Source of the DNA: Panorpa germanica
Taxonomy: Eukaryota > Arthropoda > Insecta > Mecoptera > Panorpidae
DNA: 64,000 nt
Direction of reading: 5' to 3'
Assembly: GCA_963678705.1 (NCBI GenBank)
Contig: OY783203.1
Coordinates: 41,354,347 to 41,418,346 of the forward strand
A program made the translations under genes and the position numbers. The notes under the pieces are model-generated. The model was not told the DNA's origin. It saw only the letters and a list, made by a program, of their open reading frames with translations, and searched no databases. Every line of letters begins with the position of its first letter. The first letter of the stretch is position 1. Positions 11,650 through 23,004 of this stretch are shown one piece after another.

Positions 11650-13800
11650 ATGTTTTTTTGTGAGGTATGTATTCATTGCATCAGATAGCTATCGTACTCG
11701 TATTCGTATAATGAAAATATTTTGATCGCAATGCGTAGTGTAACTTTAACACCTTTTAACACATATTATTTAAACACAGCTGCATGTGGTCCTCGTTTGC
11801 TGAGTTATCGGACGCTTTATTGAAATAAGATAAGTTTTTACGATGTTATATAATTCGAATTCTTGTAAAAGGTGTTTATTGAAAATGTTTTGATTTGAAA
11901 CTGAGCCGACTTCTATTGTAACACCATTTTAGTATTTGAGTTTCCACAGCTCAATAGTAAAGTATTTTGATCTTCATGCAAACTTTTAATTATTTTAAAA
12001 TAAATTATTTTCTTTATAGGACTATAGAGAAGGGCTGAATACGGCCCGGACAATTGATAAATTATACTAAATAAAATGATTCACTGTAATCGTTGGAAAA
12101 AGTATATCCCGATATTAATTATAAACCCTTACGTAAATGCTATATGCGGATGAGTATTTTTTTTTTGAGACTTTGTATCTAAGTGAACGCTTAACACGAG
12201 AGAAGTATCCGTGTAGAAACAAACCCGTGGGCACTCCAATACTGCGCATGGATTCTGAAATACGAATACATATATACAGATATATGTACAGTTGCGAGTT
12301 TCTGAGTCCAGTAAACAGTTTAGACTCGGTTCCAAATTATATTTAAAAATATCTATACATTTTTATTATGAAAGTCAGTTTCTCACAGTAGTTTATATAA
12401 CACGTCATTGTTATGGGGTACACTTCTGAAATCAGTTCACTTGTCAGAATCTACGAAAAAATTCACAAAATGAAACATTTCACCAAATTGTTTACTGTGG
12501 TAGTGTATCCAGAGCAGAAGCCAGAACGAACAGTCAATCGCAGATATTCGGGCGGTAGCTCTCATTAAAGTGATTCTATGCATTGTATGTTAAATCATAA
12601 CACCAAATACGAGATGTGGTTATTTTTACACGAGACTGATGCTGCTACAGACGAACTATGCAGGCGCCAAATTTGTATGACCGACGGTTGTGTAGCGTGG
12701 TCCCTTCTCCTTCACATGGATCATTGTAGGGATAGAGGTGGGATGTATATTGAAGAGGATAGTAATTAAATATGTATTAATTAAAAATGAAATTTTTACA
12801 AGATCTGTCTCGTTTAAAAATAGCCAATCCTCGTAAATGGTTAAGATAGTAAGAAATAAGGCTCAGTATCAGAAATTAAATAAAGTAAATAAATAAAATT
12901 TATTGATATAATGAATAACAACAAACACCAATATTGATAAGTTAGTGCCGCTTAGAATTATATAATTCTTTAAATATGTGCCTTACTATTTTCGTTTTCT
13001 ACTTGACATTTTCATCGATTTACCTAACACCTTGTGTGTCTCGAAATATCACGTTTTATTATCACAACGTACGTAACACCCTCAATATCAACAACAGATC
13101 AACGTTCTAAGAGTGTTAAACCTCTAATGTGTTATGTGCCCCCGTGCCTCATCAACATCTCAGCCCCCGCCCCCGCCCCGAGTCGAATAAAGTATTCCGT
13201 TTAGGTTAGAGTTAGACCTTAAGTTTGATGATGAAACATTAGACATATCTTACAACAGCTCAGATTCCGGAAATGTTTAGCCTGCTGTAGATTAAATTCT
13301 TGTGGCAACAAAAAAAAGTATTTAGAATTATCATAATTGTATAAATTTCCGGTTTTGGATTTTACTAAGATTTTTACTAAAATTGATATCGGGGTTTGTA
13401 CGCACTTGTATATTAGTTATCATGATTCATGTTCCTAATTCACACATAATAAGCAAAGTCTCAAAGTGGTCTCAAAGTTTGTTAGTGGACTTTAAATAAG
13501 CCGGCCATGAGTACTAAATTCAAAGTGATGAACTATATTTTTCTAAATATATAATTTCTGTGTTTAATTTTTAAGATTATATATGTAAGGTTTGGTCTTG
13601 TTAATAAAAAAATATACCAAAATACGGTCTGACTTAGAAGAACATACTCTCAAAATAAAATTCAGCATTTCAGTCGTATCTAGGTAATATCTCTAAGTTA
13701 CTATTTTATTTTATACATCATACAAATTAATACTTTGTAGACGGGACAATTTTGAGCGTGTAGTTGTCAAATGCACCCAACTCGCAAACGGCTGTAACCT
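11650..13800. other. AT-rich non-coding DNA with one GC-rich patch
   Basis: I recognise no gene. The plus frame 12578-12769 (63 codons) looks more protein-like than most, but has no domain and no convincing splice context. A cytosine-rich run with three C-tracts (13163-13180) stands out in otherwise AT-rich DNA. Confidence 0.35.
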
Positions 13801-13802
13801 CG

Positions 13803-14030
13803 GGTCCCCACATGCGTGTTTGTGTACGACTGTTCGATATTCGTACACATAGTTCGTGTTCACAGACCAAGCCTTCAGTACTCGTACAAGAACACGAATC
13901 TTACTCGCCTAGTAGCGATAAAGAGCTAAGGTGCTATTTACATGTGATCCTACGAAATTATTGATTGATGTGATATATCATGTTCATACACGAAACCGAA
14001 CATTTGTACACGAATACGTATGTGTGGACC
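13803..14030. mobile_element. Small TIR (foldback) element, 228 bp
   Basis: The left end, GGTCCCCACATGCGTG and on through TGTGTACGACTGTTCG, pairs imperfectly with the right end. The right end read on the minus strand gives GGTCCACACATACGTATTC and on through ACAAATGTTCG. The arms are about 45 bp. Inside is a further 9-bp hairpin, TTCGTGTTC / GAACACGAA. There is no coding capacity and no clear target duplication. Confidence 0.55.
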
Positions 14031-14243
14031 ACAGGTTAGGTTTTGTTTGTTGCTTTATGGCTATGAAGATTGAAGACACTTCCACGACTCTATTTTCGTT
14101 ACACATAATAAAAATCAACTAATATGCTATTAACAAATCCAAGCAGTTACAATTACTATATTACAAAGAATGCGAAATATAATATTGTATGTAAGTAATT
14201 GAAATCGCAGTCATGTAAAAAAATGTATTAAATAACATTTGTG

Positions 14244-14456
14244 TAGTACAAATTACGAGAGTTCGGCGGCGACTCATACTTAAAATAAGTTATAGGGTAT
14301 AAACTGCCGATACAACTAAAAAGCATTGACTCACTTATTTTTCTATAATGTATATAGAAACGTATAAGATAAAATTCATTATCGTATTATAGATTTTACC
14401 GCTCTTATAACCTCTTTTAAGTATAAGACGCCGCCGAACTCTCGCAATTTGAACTA
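14244..14456. mobile_element. MITE family C, 213 bp with about 50-bp TIRs
   Basis: The left arm TAGTACAAATTACGAGAG, continuing through TTCGGCGGCG, is inverted at the right end (CGCCGCCGAACTCTCGCAA through TTTGAACTA). A one-ended relative lies at about 36272-36429, and an isolated terminal fragment TATAGTTCAAATTACGAGAG lies at 2243-2262. The element is non-autonomous; its superfamily is not assigned. Confidence 0.7.
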
Positions 14457-15764
14457 TAGAATATCTCATATAGTCGGAACATGGCAAATAGTTCACAGAG
14501 CGAAGCAAGTACCGCAGTTTCTAATATTCTTCCGTATTCCAAACTCTGAACGTTTTGTCGCTCTGACCGGATGCAGATATGAACATGATACATTTAAATT
14601 TTTAAAAATTTATGTTACTTTTCGGGTTGATCGTTTATCATACACATGCGACAAGTGAATTTGCATTATAATGGCTTGTCTCCACTAGTTCTACATTGTT
14701 CTTGTAATGACTGTATAACTATTGTACTAGTTTTGAGTTTGTTTCATGTTAAAATGCAACTTTATCAGATCAATATCAAACTAAGTAGATTATTAGGTTG
14801 CTCTCACATTGCAGCATACTACCTGCAAATCAATCTAAATAAAAATAACATTAAGTAGTCTTTTGTTACACTATTTGATTTTAAATTAAAACGAACTGAA
14901 GGAAGTTCATTAAAATACACTACAATGTTGATCAGGTATAGACATGTTGCGACAAAAATATGAAACATAATTTATATATACAGGGTGTTTGGTAGCAAGG
15001 TGCAAACCCTTAAGGGGGTAATAGTAGACAACATTTAGAAAATTTTGAGTTTCAATTATTTTTATGTTATTTTTATAAAAACACAATTTCTGACAGTTAA
15101 ATGACAACAGCGGCCTAAATTAAGCTGGTATTTTAATCGTTTGATTTTTTGGCGTTTATCATGGCGTGTACCTAAACTAATAAACCAAGTTCCACGCATC
15201 TGTGTTATTGAGAAAAAATACTAGACGCTATTGAATCATAAAAACTTTTAAAATAAAAAAAAAACTATGCAGTTTATGGCATTTAGAAAAATGAATAAAA
15301 TAGGCTTGATTGTTCAAACCTTTTTAAAAACATGCTCGGTTATTGGCCTATCTTTTAAGGTATCATTTAAGCTGATATCTTACCAATTCTCAGAATTAGA
15401 GCTTACAAACCAAATTGAGGGAGAAAAATTTCGAAAAATTACTCTCAACCACTGTGCTGTTGAACATAAGAAGCAGTAATGGTTTACTAGTGAAAACATA
15501 TTTTAAATTCGCTGAGCTGCAACAAACTGCTGTGCGACTGCGCATACGAGTCGGCGATCCCATTAACCGCAAAACACCAAACAAGCAGATGTTCTTAAAA
15601 AAATAGCTGCTTTAAAATGTATGTTTATTTGAGTTTGATTTGTTGCTTGTATTCATGATGTAAGAATGTTGTTTAAATTTGGAGCTCAGTAGATCGCATT
15701 TCATACGGAACTAGTTTATACAGTAGAGTTACTATTTTATGGTTTTATCTTTTGAATTTTTATT

Positions 15765-15880
15765 GCAATATATATTTATTGTTTTTTAAATATCTAAAAG
15801 TTAACGGAGATATAGCTATTTAAAATTCTATTTTACCACTCAATTATTAGTCGTATTTGTGATGTCACATTATGAAATTA
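15765..15880 (-). repeat. TIR element family A fragment
   Basis: Contains TTTTAAATATCTAAAAG and ACGGAGATATAGCTATT, the reverse complement of the internal blocks seen at 2897-3319, and ends near a diverged TGATGTCACATTATG. Both termini are lost. Confidence 0.5.
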
Positions 15881-16041
15881 AATAATTAGTAATTGATATT
15901 ATATAATAAATAGTTTTTGATGTTGGGTACAGTATCTCTTTATAATCTCTTTGTTGGATAACTGACAAATTTAATTCTGAAGAGATTCATTCGACTTCCA
16001 TTTTTTCATTAATCCATATTTTCAATTACATCTTGTTTCAG

Positions 16042-16113
16042 GTGCGCTCTTCCGTCGTAACACCATGACGTTGGAACATCACTATATACAACAGGAGTCC
16101 CTAAACTTTAAAG
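16042..16113 (+). CDS. Coding-like internal exon of an unrecognised gene
   Basis: A 72-base segment is bounded by a T-rich acceptor (CATCTTGTTTCAG, AG at 16040-16041) and a strong donor (TTTAAAG/GTAAGCG, GT at 16114-16115). One frame is open throughout and reads ALFRRNTMTLEHHYIQQESL followed by NFK. Both flanking introns would be phase 1, so the exon length is a multiple of three. An ATG in good context (AACACCATGA, 16065-16067) lies in this frame, so it could instead hold a start codon after a short leader. The codon mix is much less AT-driven than in neighbouring chance frames. I do not recognise the protein and found no partner exon in the window. It would be transcribed away from the MCT gene. 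Confidence 0.45.
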
Positions 16114-16486
16114 GTAAGCGACCACTTCAACTCAACAAGTTAGTATAAATTCAAATTCATTTTGCTCACTGTCAATTTGCAAAATAAACTTTTATTTATA
16201 TCTATTGACCATAAGCTCCGAGTGATTTTAGTTCTATACAATGAAAAAAGTACTAATTCAATTCTATATAGTGTAAATTTGTAACAAATTGTAACTGATC
16301 CCATTTTATCCAATATTTATTTAAAAATAGTTCCACCTCCGAGTCAGTTCGTGTTTAAACCAAATAATGGTTAAACCAGCTAGAGTATTTACAATTTATA
16401 AAGCCGGTACCAAACTATGCTACTAACACCTTCCAACGTTGGACGCTTTATGGTTGGACACATCATGTGGTCGATGCTGGAGCTAA

Positions 16487-16730
16487 GGGGCCTATTTTGT
16501 AACTGTTTACCTGACGTCTGTTAACTTCTGACGATTTTTCAAAGGCCTGTATTTTCTAAAGTAAGCTATGTAAGTTTACACAAAATTATCAGAAGACCTT
16601 AAATCAAGACGAAAATGGATCCCACACCTGGAAACTGGCATAAGTAGCTTAATTTGTAAATTAAAGGGCTTTGAAACATCGTCAGAAGTTAACAGAAGTC
16701 AGGCAAGCAAGCAGTTACAAAATAAGCCCC
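16487..16730. mobile_element. Harbinger/Tourist-like MITE, 244 bp
   Basis: TIRs of about 62 bp begin GGGGCCTATTTTGTAACTG on the left and GGGGCTTATTTTGTAACTG on the right (reverse complement). Both arms contain CTGTTAACTTCTGACGAT. The element is flanked by TAA at 16484-16486 and TAA at 16731-16733, the 3-bp duplication typical of PIF/Harbinger insertions. It has no transposase and is non-autonomous. Confidence 0.8.
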
Positions 16731-17618
16731 TAAGTGTGTCCAACGTTCGAGCTTTTGACGGTCTTTTTGGCCCGCGTCAAAAGGAATTTTTCTTAACCCA
16801 CCACACACTTGATCCACATGTCATGCACTCCTACACGAATTGTCCAACAAAGGAAGGCGCTTGAAAGTTTTTGTTTTACAATGTCTGGGTCAATAATATC
16901 AACATATTAATAAAATAAATAAATCATTCGGATGAAACATTCGTTCCACCGTGAAGTAGGAAACTTGCCATGTTACTCTTCCAATATTTGACTCACACTT
17001 AATATCAGACAGGCTTAGTTCTAAATTCAACTCTGTTTCAAATCTTTAAACGGGATGTACACATATTCCAGGTTACTTTTGAGCTGTTACAGTGTGTAGA
17101 CATTTGTGTGGCACACCTTGCATTGTCCAATAAAAGAGGATTATGATTCATAATGGAAAAAATGAATAATATGTATAATATAATATTTAGTATACCTACA
17201 TTCTACATATTTAAATAAATAAACGGTATAAGGTGATAAACATATAAAGATTGCCACATATTTTGGGAATACCAAATTCTTTCTTAATACAATTCAGAGA
17301 AATTCTTCAGTTAAGTAAAAGTAGTTTTCGCGATTTCTTTAATTCCGCATCATAGAATGCTACACTGGTTTAGTTACTTATAGTGGGCGTAATTACTGTC
17401 ATGAGTCATGACACATTTAATTAGACTCTAATTAGTAGCTTTTGAGGAATTTAATTTACTAGAAAAGAAGGTATAATATATATTGCAAACACTTTGCGTA
17501 AATAATTGTACAGACAGTATTTAACGTAATACTTAAATATTGGCCTTGACTCATTCAAAAGATTAAAAACTTTTTTAAATTACAAATAAAATTAAGTGTT
17601 TAGTTTAGTTTTAATATA

Positions 17619-18352
17619 CGAGGTGCTGCTATTAAATAACGAGACTGACGCTGTAAAACAATATATTTTGATTCTATTCTCTAGTCTCCTTCTGTCAGAT
17701 CATTCAGTACGCGTGCCGCTTTCTTTTTCACAGCTTCAATGGACTCAAATCTTGTTCCTTTTAATGCAAATTTGACTTTAGGGAATAGATAAAAGTCACA
17801 TGGTGCTAGGTTAAGCGAATAAGGCGGATGGTCTAGCACCGGATGTTATACTTTGCTAGAAACGTCTTCGATTGTGAGAATTTTCGGCATCATTTTCGCA
17901 CGCACTTTTTGCATGTTAAAATTGTTATGTAAAATTTGCCGTATGGATTCTTTATCGACGTCAGATTACTGATTTTTGACGTGGAAGAGCGACCCGGGTG
18001 TGAATCATCTTCAACGTCTTCTCAGCCAACTTGAAACTGCTCTAAATCACGTGATATATATTCACTTCTTTTAATAAATTGTAAGTTTCAGTAGCGGTTT
18101 TACCAAGTTTCATGTGTAATTTCACAACAATTCGTTGCTCTATTGTTACACTTAACATTTTCCGGCGCAACAAAAAAACAAGTCTAATGTGAACGAAGGC
18201 TACAGCTATACTAATATGTTTGCAGAAGCGAGAGAAGACTGCTTTCGAAAGAGAAGGCTTCACGATAAACAACGGTTATTGGCGTTTGGGGCATACACTT
18301 CTTCTGTAGCAGCGTCAGTAGATATATGAACATAATTAATAGCCACATCTTG
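17619..18352 (-). mobile_element. Internally deleted mariner transposon
   Basis: The TIRs pair ACGAGGTGCTGCTATTAA (left, including the TA's final A) with ACAAGATGTGGCTATTAA (right, minus strand). TA dinucleotides flank it at 17617-17618 and 18353-18354. Minus-strand transposase relics appear in several frames. The helix-turn-helix start includes VVKLHMKLGKTATETYNLL (about 18150-18080). A second part reads ESIRQILHNNFNMQKV. The C-terminus HPPYSLNLAPCDFYLFPKV carries the third catalytic aspartate in the APCD motif. The central catalytic region is deleted and stops and frameshifts interrupt the rest, so the copy is dead. Confidence 0.88.
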
Positions 18353-18440
18353 TATTTATGTTATTATGGGTTTATATTATATGTTATACTTAGTTATATA
18401 TCTTATAAGTAGATGTTACGAGTAGTAGTAATGTAAACCT

Positions 18441-18670
18441 TAGACTTCTGTATCTTCAGGTTCGATCTGTGGACTAGTGTAATTGTTTGTGGTTTAGGTT
18501 GTTAACAAGTTAAATTGATTACATGTACACACATAATCTTAAACTTATTAAGCAGCTGTGTAGCTCACATATATGAGGCCCGACACCACAAAAGCTACAT
18601 TGTAGGTGGTCCTTGGTGATAGTACTCAGTAATTGGAAATAGGCCGACGTTAAATAAATTAAATAAAAAA
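18441..18670 (+). repeat. tRNA-derived SINE, 5' truncated
   Basis: Begins near the B-box relic CAGGTTCGATCTGTGG. It continues through TGTGTAGCTCACATATATGAGG, GGTGGTCCTTGGTGATAG and GGAAATAGGCCGACGTTAAA to the A-rich end. Confidence 0.85.
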
Positions 18671-18889
18671 AATAAGTTAGTTTGTTTCTCACACGCGATC
18701 ACTGGGCCAGGGATGTTTTAATATTTGGCTACAGTTTCTTTCAGTACAAACCTCAGATCAATCGTGTTGTCACAAAAATTATAGACAGAAAAAGTGCCTG
18801 TCAATTAAGAAACAATGAATTAATCTCATAGCGTGGATAACAACTGTGTCAGGTCAGCCCGAGACTCGAGTCTCGTGACTCCAGCTGCG

Positions 18890-18921
18890 TATAAATATTA
18901 AATGTTGAAATAACATCAGTC
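18890..18921 (+). promoter_or_regulatory. TATA + initiator core promoter without an assigned gene
   Basis: TATAAATA at 18890-18897 is followed by the arthropod initiator ACATCAGTC, whose A (18918) is 28 bases downstream of the first T of the TATA box, as expected for a focused RNA polymerase II promoter. Upstream is a perfect 16-bp palindrome (18860-18875). Downstream, an ATG at about 18999 opens a 20-codon frame beginning MCKYLLSLFTII, which resembles a hydrophobic signal-peptide start but meets a stop without an obvious donor. No gene can be named, and chance occurrence in AT-rich DNA is possible. Confidence 0.4.
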
Positions 18922-19204
18922 GAAGGCGAACCGCGCATGTCAGAACCTCAGTGAATTGAAAAAAAATATATTTTACTGAATTTTTAAAATAAATAAAATG
19001 TGCAAATATTTGCTGTCACTATTCACTATAATAACAGAAGACGACGAATTTAAGTGTTAATTATTGTTGCTTCATGAAGACATTGCCTCGCGCAGTGATG
19101 TAGCAGTAACACATGAAGTAAATAGTACATGAGTTTAAATAGTTAATGATTAATAATTTTTTTAAAATTTTCTTTTAAACTCGTATGTACTTTTTTTTAA
19201 ATCT

Positions 19205-19570
19205 TATTTATCTAACATCAGCCTGTTTCCGATGCTGAGTCTTATCACCATTGATCTCCTTAAGTATTAGTAAAGTAAGCAGTTTTTGTAATGTGGAGGC
19301 CTTATATATGAGGACAAAATGAAACAGTGAGGACAGTTCCAGTAAAAAACAATTCTGTTTCACTAAAAAAAAAATTGTCAGAATTTTTTCATAAAAATAT
19401 TCTGTCTCTTTCCAACATCATACATTTAAATGGAGATATAATTGTTGTTTTTTTTACATTACAAAATATTTATTTTAGTAGAGATAAAATTTCACATTCC
19501 GGTCCGGGGATCGAACACAAAGACAGAACTGTCAGCGTCAAGTATCAGTGCTCTCACCCACTATGTTGTC
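19205..19570 (-). repeat. tRNA-derived SINE with an interrupted middle
   Basis: The tail (CATCAGCCTGTTTCCGATGC) lies at about 19215-19300. The head with B-box GGGGATCGAAC and ACCCACTATGTTGTC lies at 19484-19570. About 180 bases between them do not match other copies and may be a later insertion or divergent sequence. Confidence 0.75.
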
Positions 19571-20150
19571 TATTTATTTATTAAAGTTGATTTTTATATT
19601 AATTTACAATATGTTATTTATTATTAGGTAATAATTATATTATTATTCAACAATAATTATGTTATTTGCACTCAGTTACTCCACTGTGTTTTATACACAC
19701 GCTTTGTTTTATAACGCCAATCATAATTATATTTATAATAAAAATAAACAAAAATATTGATTATCTCAATTACTTATAACTAGTTAGCATCTCTTAATTA
19801 TTCTAGCACCTGTTCTCGTGCTTAATGGTATTGATAGAAATGTAAATGTAAAAGGGAAATACTGCTTGTACAAATATGATGTACCGTCTATCAGCATAAA
19901 GTTTACATCATATGCTACATTAATATGGCTTGAACCCACACCAGCGCTATATTCTCTAGGTTTGGTTGGTAATTCATTTAGAGTTTTATTTTGTAATGTT
20001 TCATTTTTAATTACGTAATACCTCTAATTAAATAACTTTATAAAATAAACGTTAAATAAACATATATAAATATTACCGTAAAACTAATAAAATACGTACA
20101 TAATACAACTAATAATTGATTCTAAATCAAGAAGTTGTAAAGAGAACAAT

Positions 20151-20715
20151 GATGGGTATGGGATTGTATAAATGTACTCCAGAATACGTAGTGATGGAAG
20201 AGGCAAAAAGGAGCAACTTGCAATAAAGGCAGGGAAGAGAGCGATAAGGTGCGAGTAAAATGTGAAGAAGGCAGACAGCGGAATCGGAATCGAGAAAATG
20301 CAGATGGAAAAAAGAGAGAAGAAGGAAGAGGGATAGTAAGACTAAGAGAGGAAGGAAGAGAGGTACAACTGAATCGGAAAAAGGAAAGAGAGGTCTAACA
20401 ATTCAGTAACTTACGGTCGAAAGAAATGCGGCAATACCAGAAAAACAGAGAGGCAAAGAAAAGAAAATGATCGCTAGGTTTAGATTTGGAAATGAAGAAA
20501 GTTGCAGTAAGTGCTGGGGAGCAGAGGAAGAAACACTATGTAGGATGTGTAGCAAGGAAGTGAAAAAAATTAGAGCACATTAAAAGTAGATGTAGGGAGA
20601 AGTGGAAAGTGAAGTAGACCTGTTAAAAATCTTATCAGAGAGAAGGGGGAAATAGAATGTATGAATGAAGTTAGGAGTAATTGAAAGAAATAAACGACAA
20701 GAGAGATGAAGCTTG
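20151..20715 (+). mobile_element. Degenerate LINE ORF2 C-terminal remnant
   Basis: Purine-rich DNA encodes, across several frames, pieces typical of the C-terminal end of a non-LTR retrotransposon polyprotein. The first is TPEYVVMEEAKRSNL, then AGKRAIRCE after a frameshift, then a cysteine module IARFRFGNEESCSKCW with CRMC. Many stops and frameshifts show it is dead. The clade is uncertain. Confidence 0.6.
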
Positions 20716-21007
20716 ATATGTTGTGTTAATATATTTGTAGAGTGGGGTAAGTAATAAAATGAAATGTAATCTTTGAAGTTAAGGCGAAGGAATGTAACGG
20801 CAGATATGTTAAAATAAATAATAAAAATAATAGAAATAAGGTCAGTTATTGGCAAATATGAGCCAGTTGTTAAAATCGAAATAAAGAACAAATTATAAAT
20901 ATCATATTTTCCCCCCTAAAGTTTGTAATTTATTTTAGAAAAACTAGTGCACATTAAATTAGCGTTACAATAAAAAAATACAAATTATAAATAAAGTAAA
21001 TGACAAT

Positions 21008-21200
21008 AAGACACAGTAGCCGAAAGCATCTGTGTCTGTCTTCGGGTGCGATTCCCAGTTCAGTGTTGGATTTTAGTTGTAATCAAAATAAGTTTGATAA
21101 TTATGTTGTTGCATAATCATAAAATTGATAAGGCAGTGGTGTAGCCTCTATTGCAGCAATATTTTAGGAGGTCATCGTTGATAGGAGTCGGTGATTGAAT
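21008..21200 (+). repeat. tRNA-derived SINE
   Basis: The head reads GACACAGTAGCCGAAAGCA, the B-box is GGGTGCGATTCCCAG, and the tail includes GATAAGGCAGTGGTGTAGCC and AGGAGGTCATCGTTGATAGG. It is diverged but has the normal order. Confidence 0.85.
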
Positions 21201-21514
21201 TGAATGAATCAAGTAAATGACAATATAAAACAACGTAATAAATTGAGGTACAAAAAATTCAAATACCGTTTATATTATTATGAAAAGTTACAAATATTTT
21301 CAGAAATCTTTACCTTTCTTGTTTGAAGTATTACTTTTACAACGAGCCATTCTTCTGCATACATTTTTTTGCTAAATTTTGTTTTGTTCTATAACAAAAG
21401 GAAAGGTATTCGTATTCAAAAATGGGGTCCTTTAAAGCAACCGTTGCTTTGCCAATTAAATAAACTACAAAAGTTTGTAATAAGTTAGTATTGAATATTG
21501 ACAGTGTAAACTAA

Positions 21515-21785
21515 TGTATGGTACAGACTAGTGCGACATAAACATGCGACACTAATAAAACACTTACTTATGCTATTTTTAAAAATTGTAGGTAGTATTT
21601 CATAAGAAACAAAAATGTTTCAATCCTAAGTCAAACATATAAAGAAATTACGGTTTTGAATGTCAACTCGAACAAAAGGGTCGAGTATCTACGCAGTCTC
21701 CAGTATACAACCTCTTCTAACAAATGGTACATAAACGTTGGATTTAGCATATTGGTGTCGCACTGATGTGGACAACGCTTTAGGT
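21515..21785 (+). mobile_element. TIR element family B
   Basis: The left end GGTACAGACTAGTGCGACA and following AAACATGCGAC is nearly identical to an end of the 36905-37357 element. Internal blocks such as GCAGTCTCCAGTATA are shared. The right end is diverged (GGTGTCGCACTGATGTGG). Confidence 0.6.
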
Positions 21786-22293
21786 TAGTAGAACCTTCTA
21801 CTTATGTTAAGTGGAGAGCGTGAGAGAATGTTTAACAGTGAGTCTGATTATTAATAAATTAGCAGTCTTATTTTTAAGTTCACATATTTTAAAATAATCC
21901 TAATTAATTATGTTGTAATTTATATTATAATTATATTTAAAAAAAAGATTAAAGTTAAAAGTTAATGACACAGTTTCATTTAAAATTAAACAAAAATCAT
22001 ATCACGTAATGAACTTGTCATGTCAATATAGGTCATGTAATCAATGACCTTGAAGTGAACTTAAATTTAAGTAAATATTTTAACTAGGAAATAAATTTAG
22101 TTTTTGATCAATGCCAAATTTGATTAAAGATAGGTAAAGAGCCTAATGGGGACCTGGAGCGCTTCTTAATATGAGGCACTTTTTTAGCGTGCATTTCTAA
22201 AGTCAGCATATATTTATTGCGAAACTGGTAAAAGAAATCCCAGCGGTTATAATACCATATTATGTGATTTTTTTACCGTGACGAGATTGTTTT

Positions 22294-22781
22294 ATCTTGA
22301 CAACACCGTCAAGATTCTTATTTATTTTGCATGACTTTTAGGGGTCGTTCAAAAACTACGTAGTCCCATTATGGCTTTAATACGATAAAAAAAATGTTGT
22401 CACGGTATAAAAATCTCGTCACGATAAAAAAAGCTCGTCACAGTATAAAAATCTCGTTACTGTACAAAAATCTTGTCACGATAAAAAAAATCTCGTCAAG
22501 GTATAAAAATCTCGTCACGATAAAAACTCGTCACGATAAATCTCGGTATTTATCGTGACGAGATTTTTATACCTTGACGAGATTTTTTTTTATCGTGACA
22601 AGATTTTTGTACAGTAACGAGATTTTTATACTGTGACGAGCTTTTTTTTATCGTGACGAGATTTTTATACCGTGACAACATTTTTTTTATCGTATTAAAG
22701 CCATAATGGGACTACGTAGTTTTTGAACGACCCCTAAAAGTCATGCAAAATAAATAAGAATCTTGACGGTGTTGTCAAGAT
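22294..22781. repeat. Near-perfect 488-bp foldback hairpin
   Basis: The left arm (22294 to about 22525) and right arm (about 22549-22781) are almost exact inverted copies separated by a spacer of roughly 20 bases. Each arm runs from a small stem (ATCTTGAC-AACACC-GTCAAGAT) through ACTTTTAGGGGTCGTTC and ACTACGTAGTCCCATTATGG. It then enters a run of about 21-base units of the form TATAAAAATCTCGTCACG. The low divergence between arms suggests recent formation or gene conversion. There is no coding capacity. TA-repeat DNA follows on the right. Confidence 0.9.
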
Positions 22782-22782
22782 T

Positions 22783-22846
22783 CTTATATATATATATATA
22801 TATAACTAAACAATTAAGTGATATATATATATATATATATATATGA
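22783..22846. repeat. (TA)n microsatellite pair
   Basis: Two TA-dinucleotide runs lie either side of AACTAAACAATTAAGTG, directly abutting the foldback hairpin. Confidence 0.9.
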
Positions 22847-22910
22847 ACCACATCATAAAGTATAATTATTTATTGTAAATTATCCATTAAGCGCAACTAC
22901 CACTGCACAG

Positions 22911-23000
22911 AAAATATAGCGGTGGTATGGAAATCTAACTCGAATACTCAGCAAATTGGGGTATCAATGTCGTAACGGTCTCACCCACCGTATCGTCAAG
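22911..23000 (-). repeat. tRNA-derived SINE head fragment
   Basis: On the minus strand it reads TTGACGATACGGTGGGTGAG and continues to a decayed B-box region. The tail is missing. Confidence 0.7.
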
Positions 23001-23004
23001 TAAT

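Noticed and set aside
20580-20891. 103-codon minus-strand frame
   Set aside because: It is the pyrimidine-rich antisense of the LINE remnant and its flank, producing a phenylalanine/isoleucine-rich chance frame.
22380-22680. CRISPR-like array (regularly repeated TCTCGTCACG units)
   Set aside because: The units sit in a palindrome without unique spacers, in an evidently eukaryotic context.
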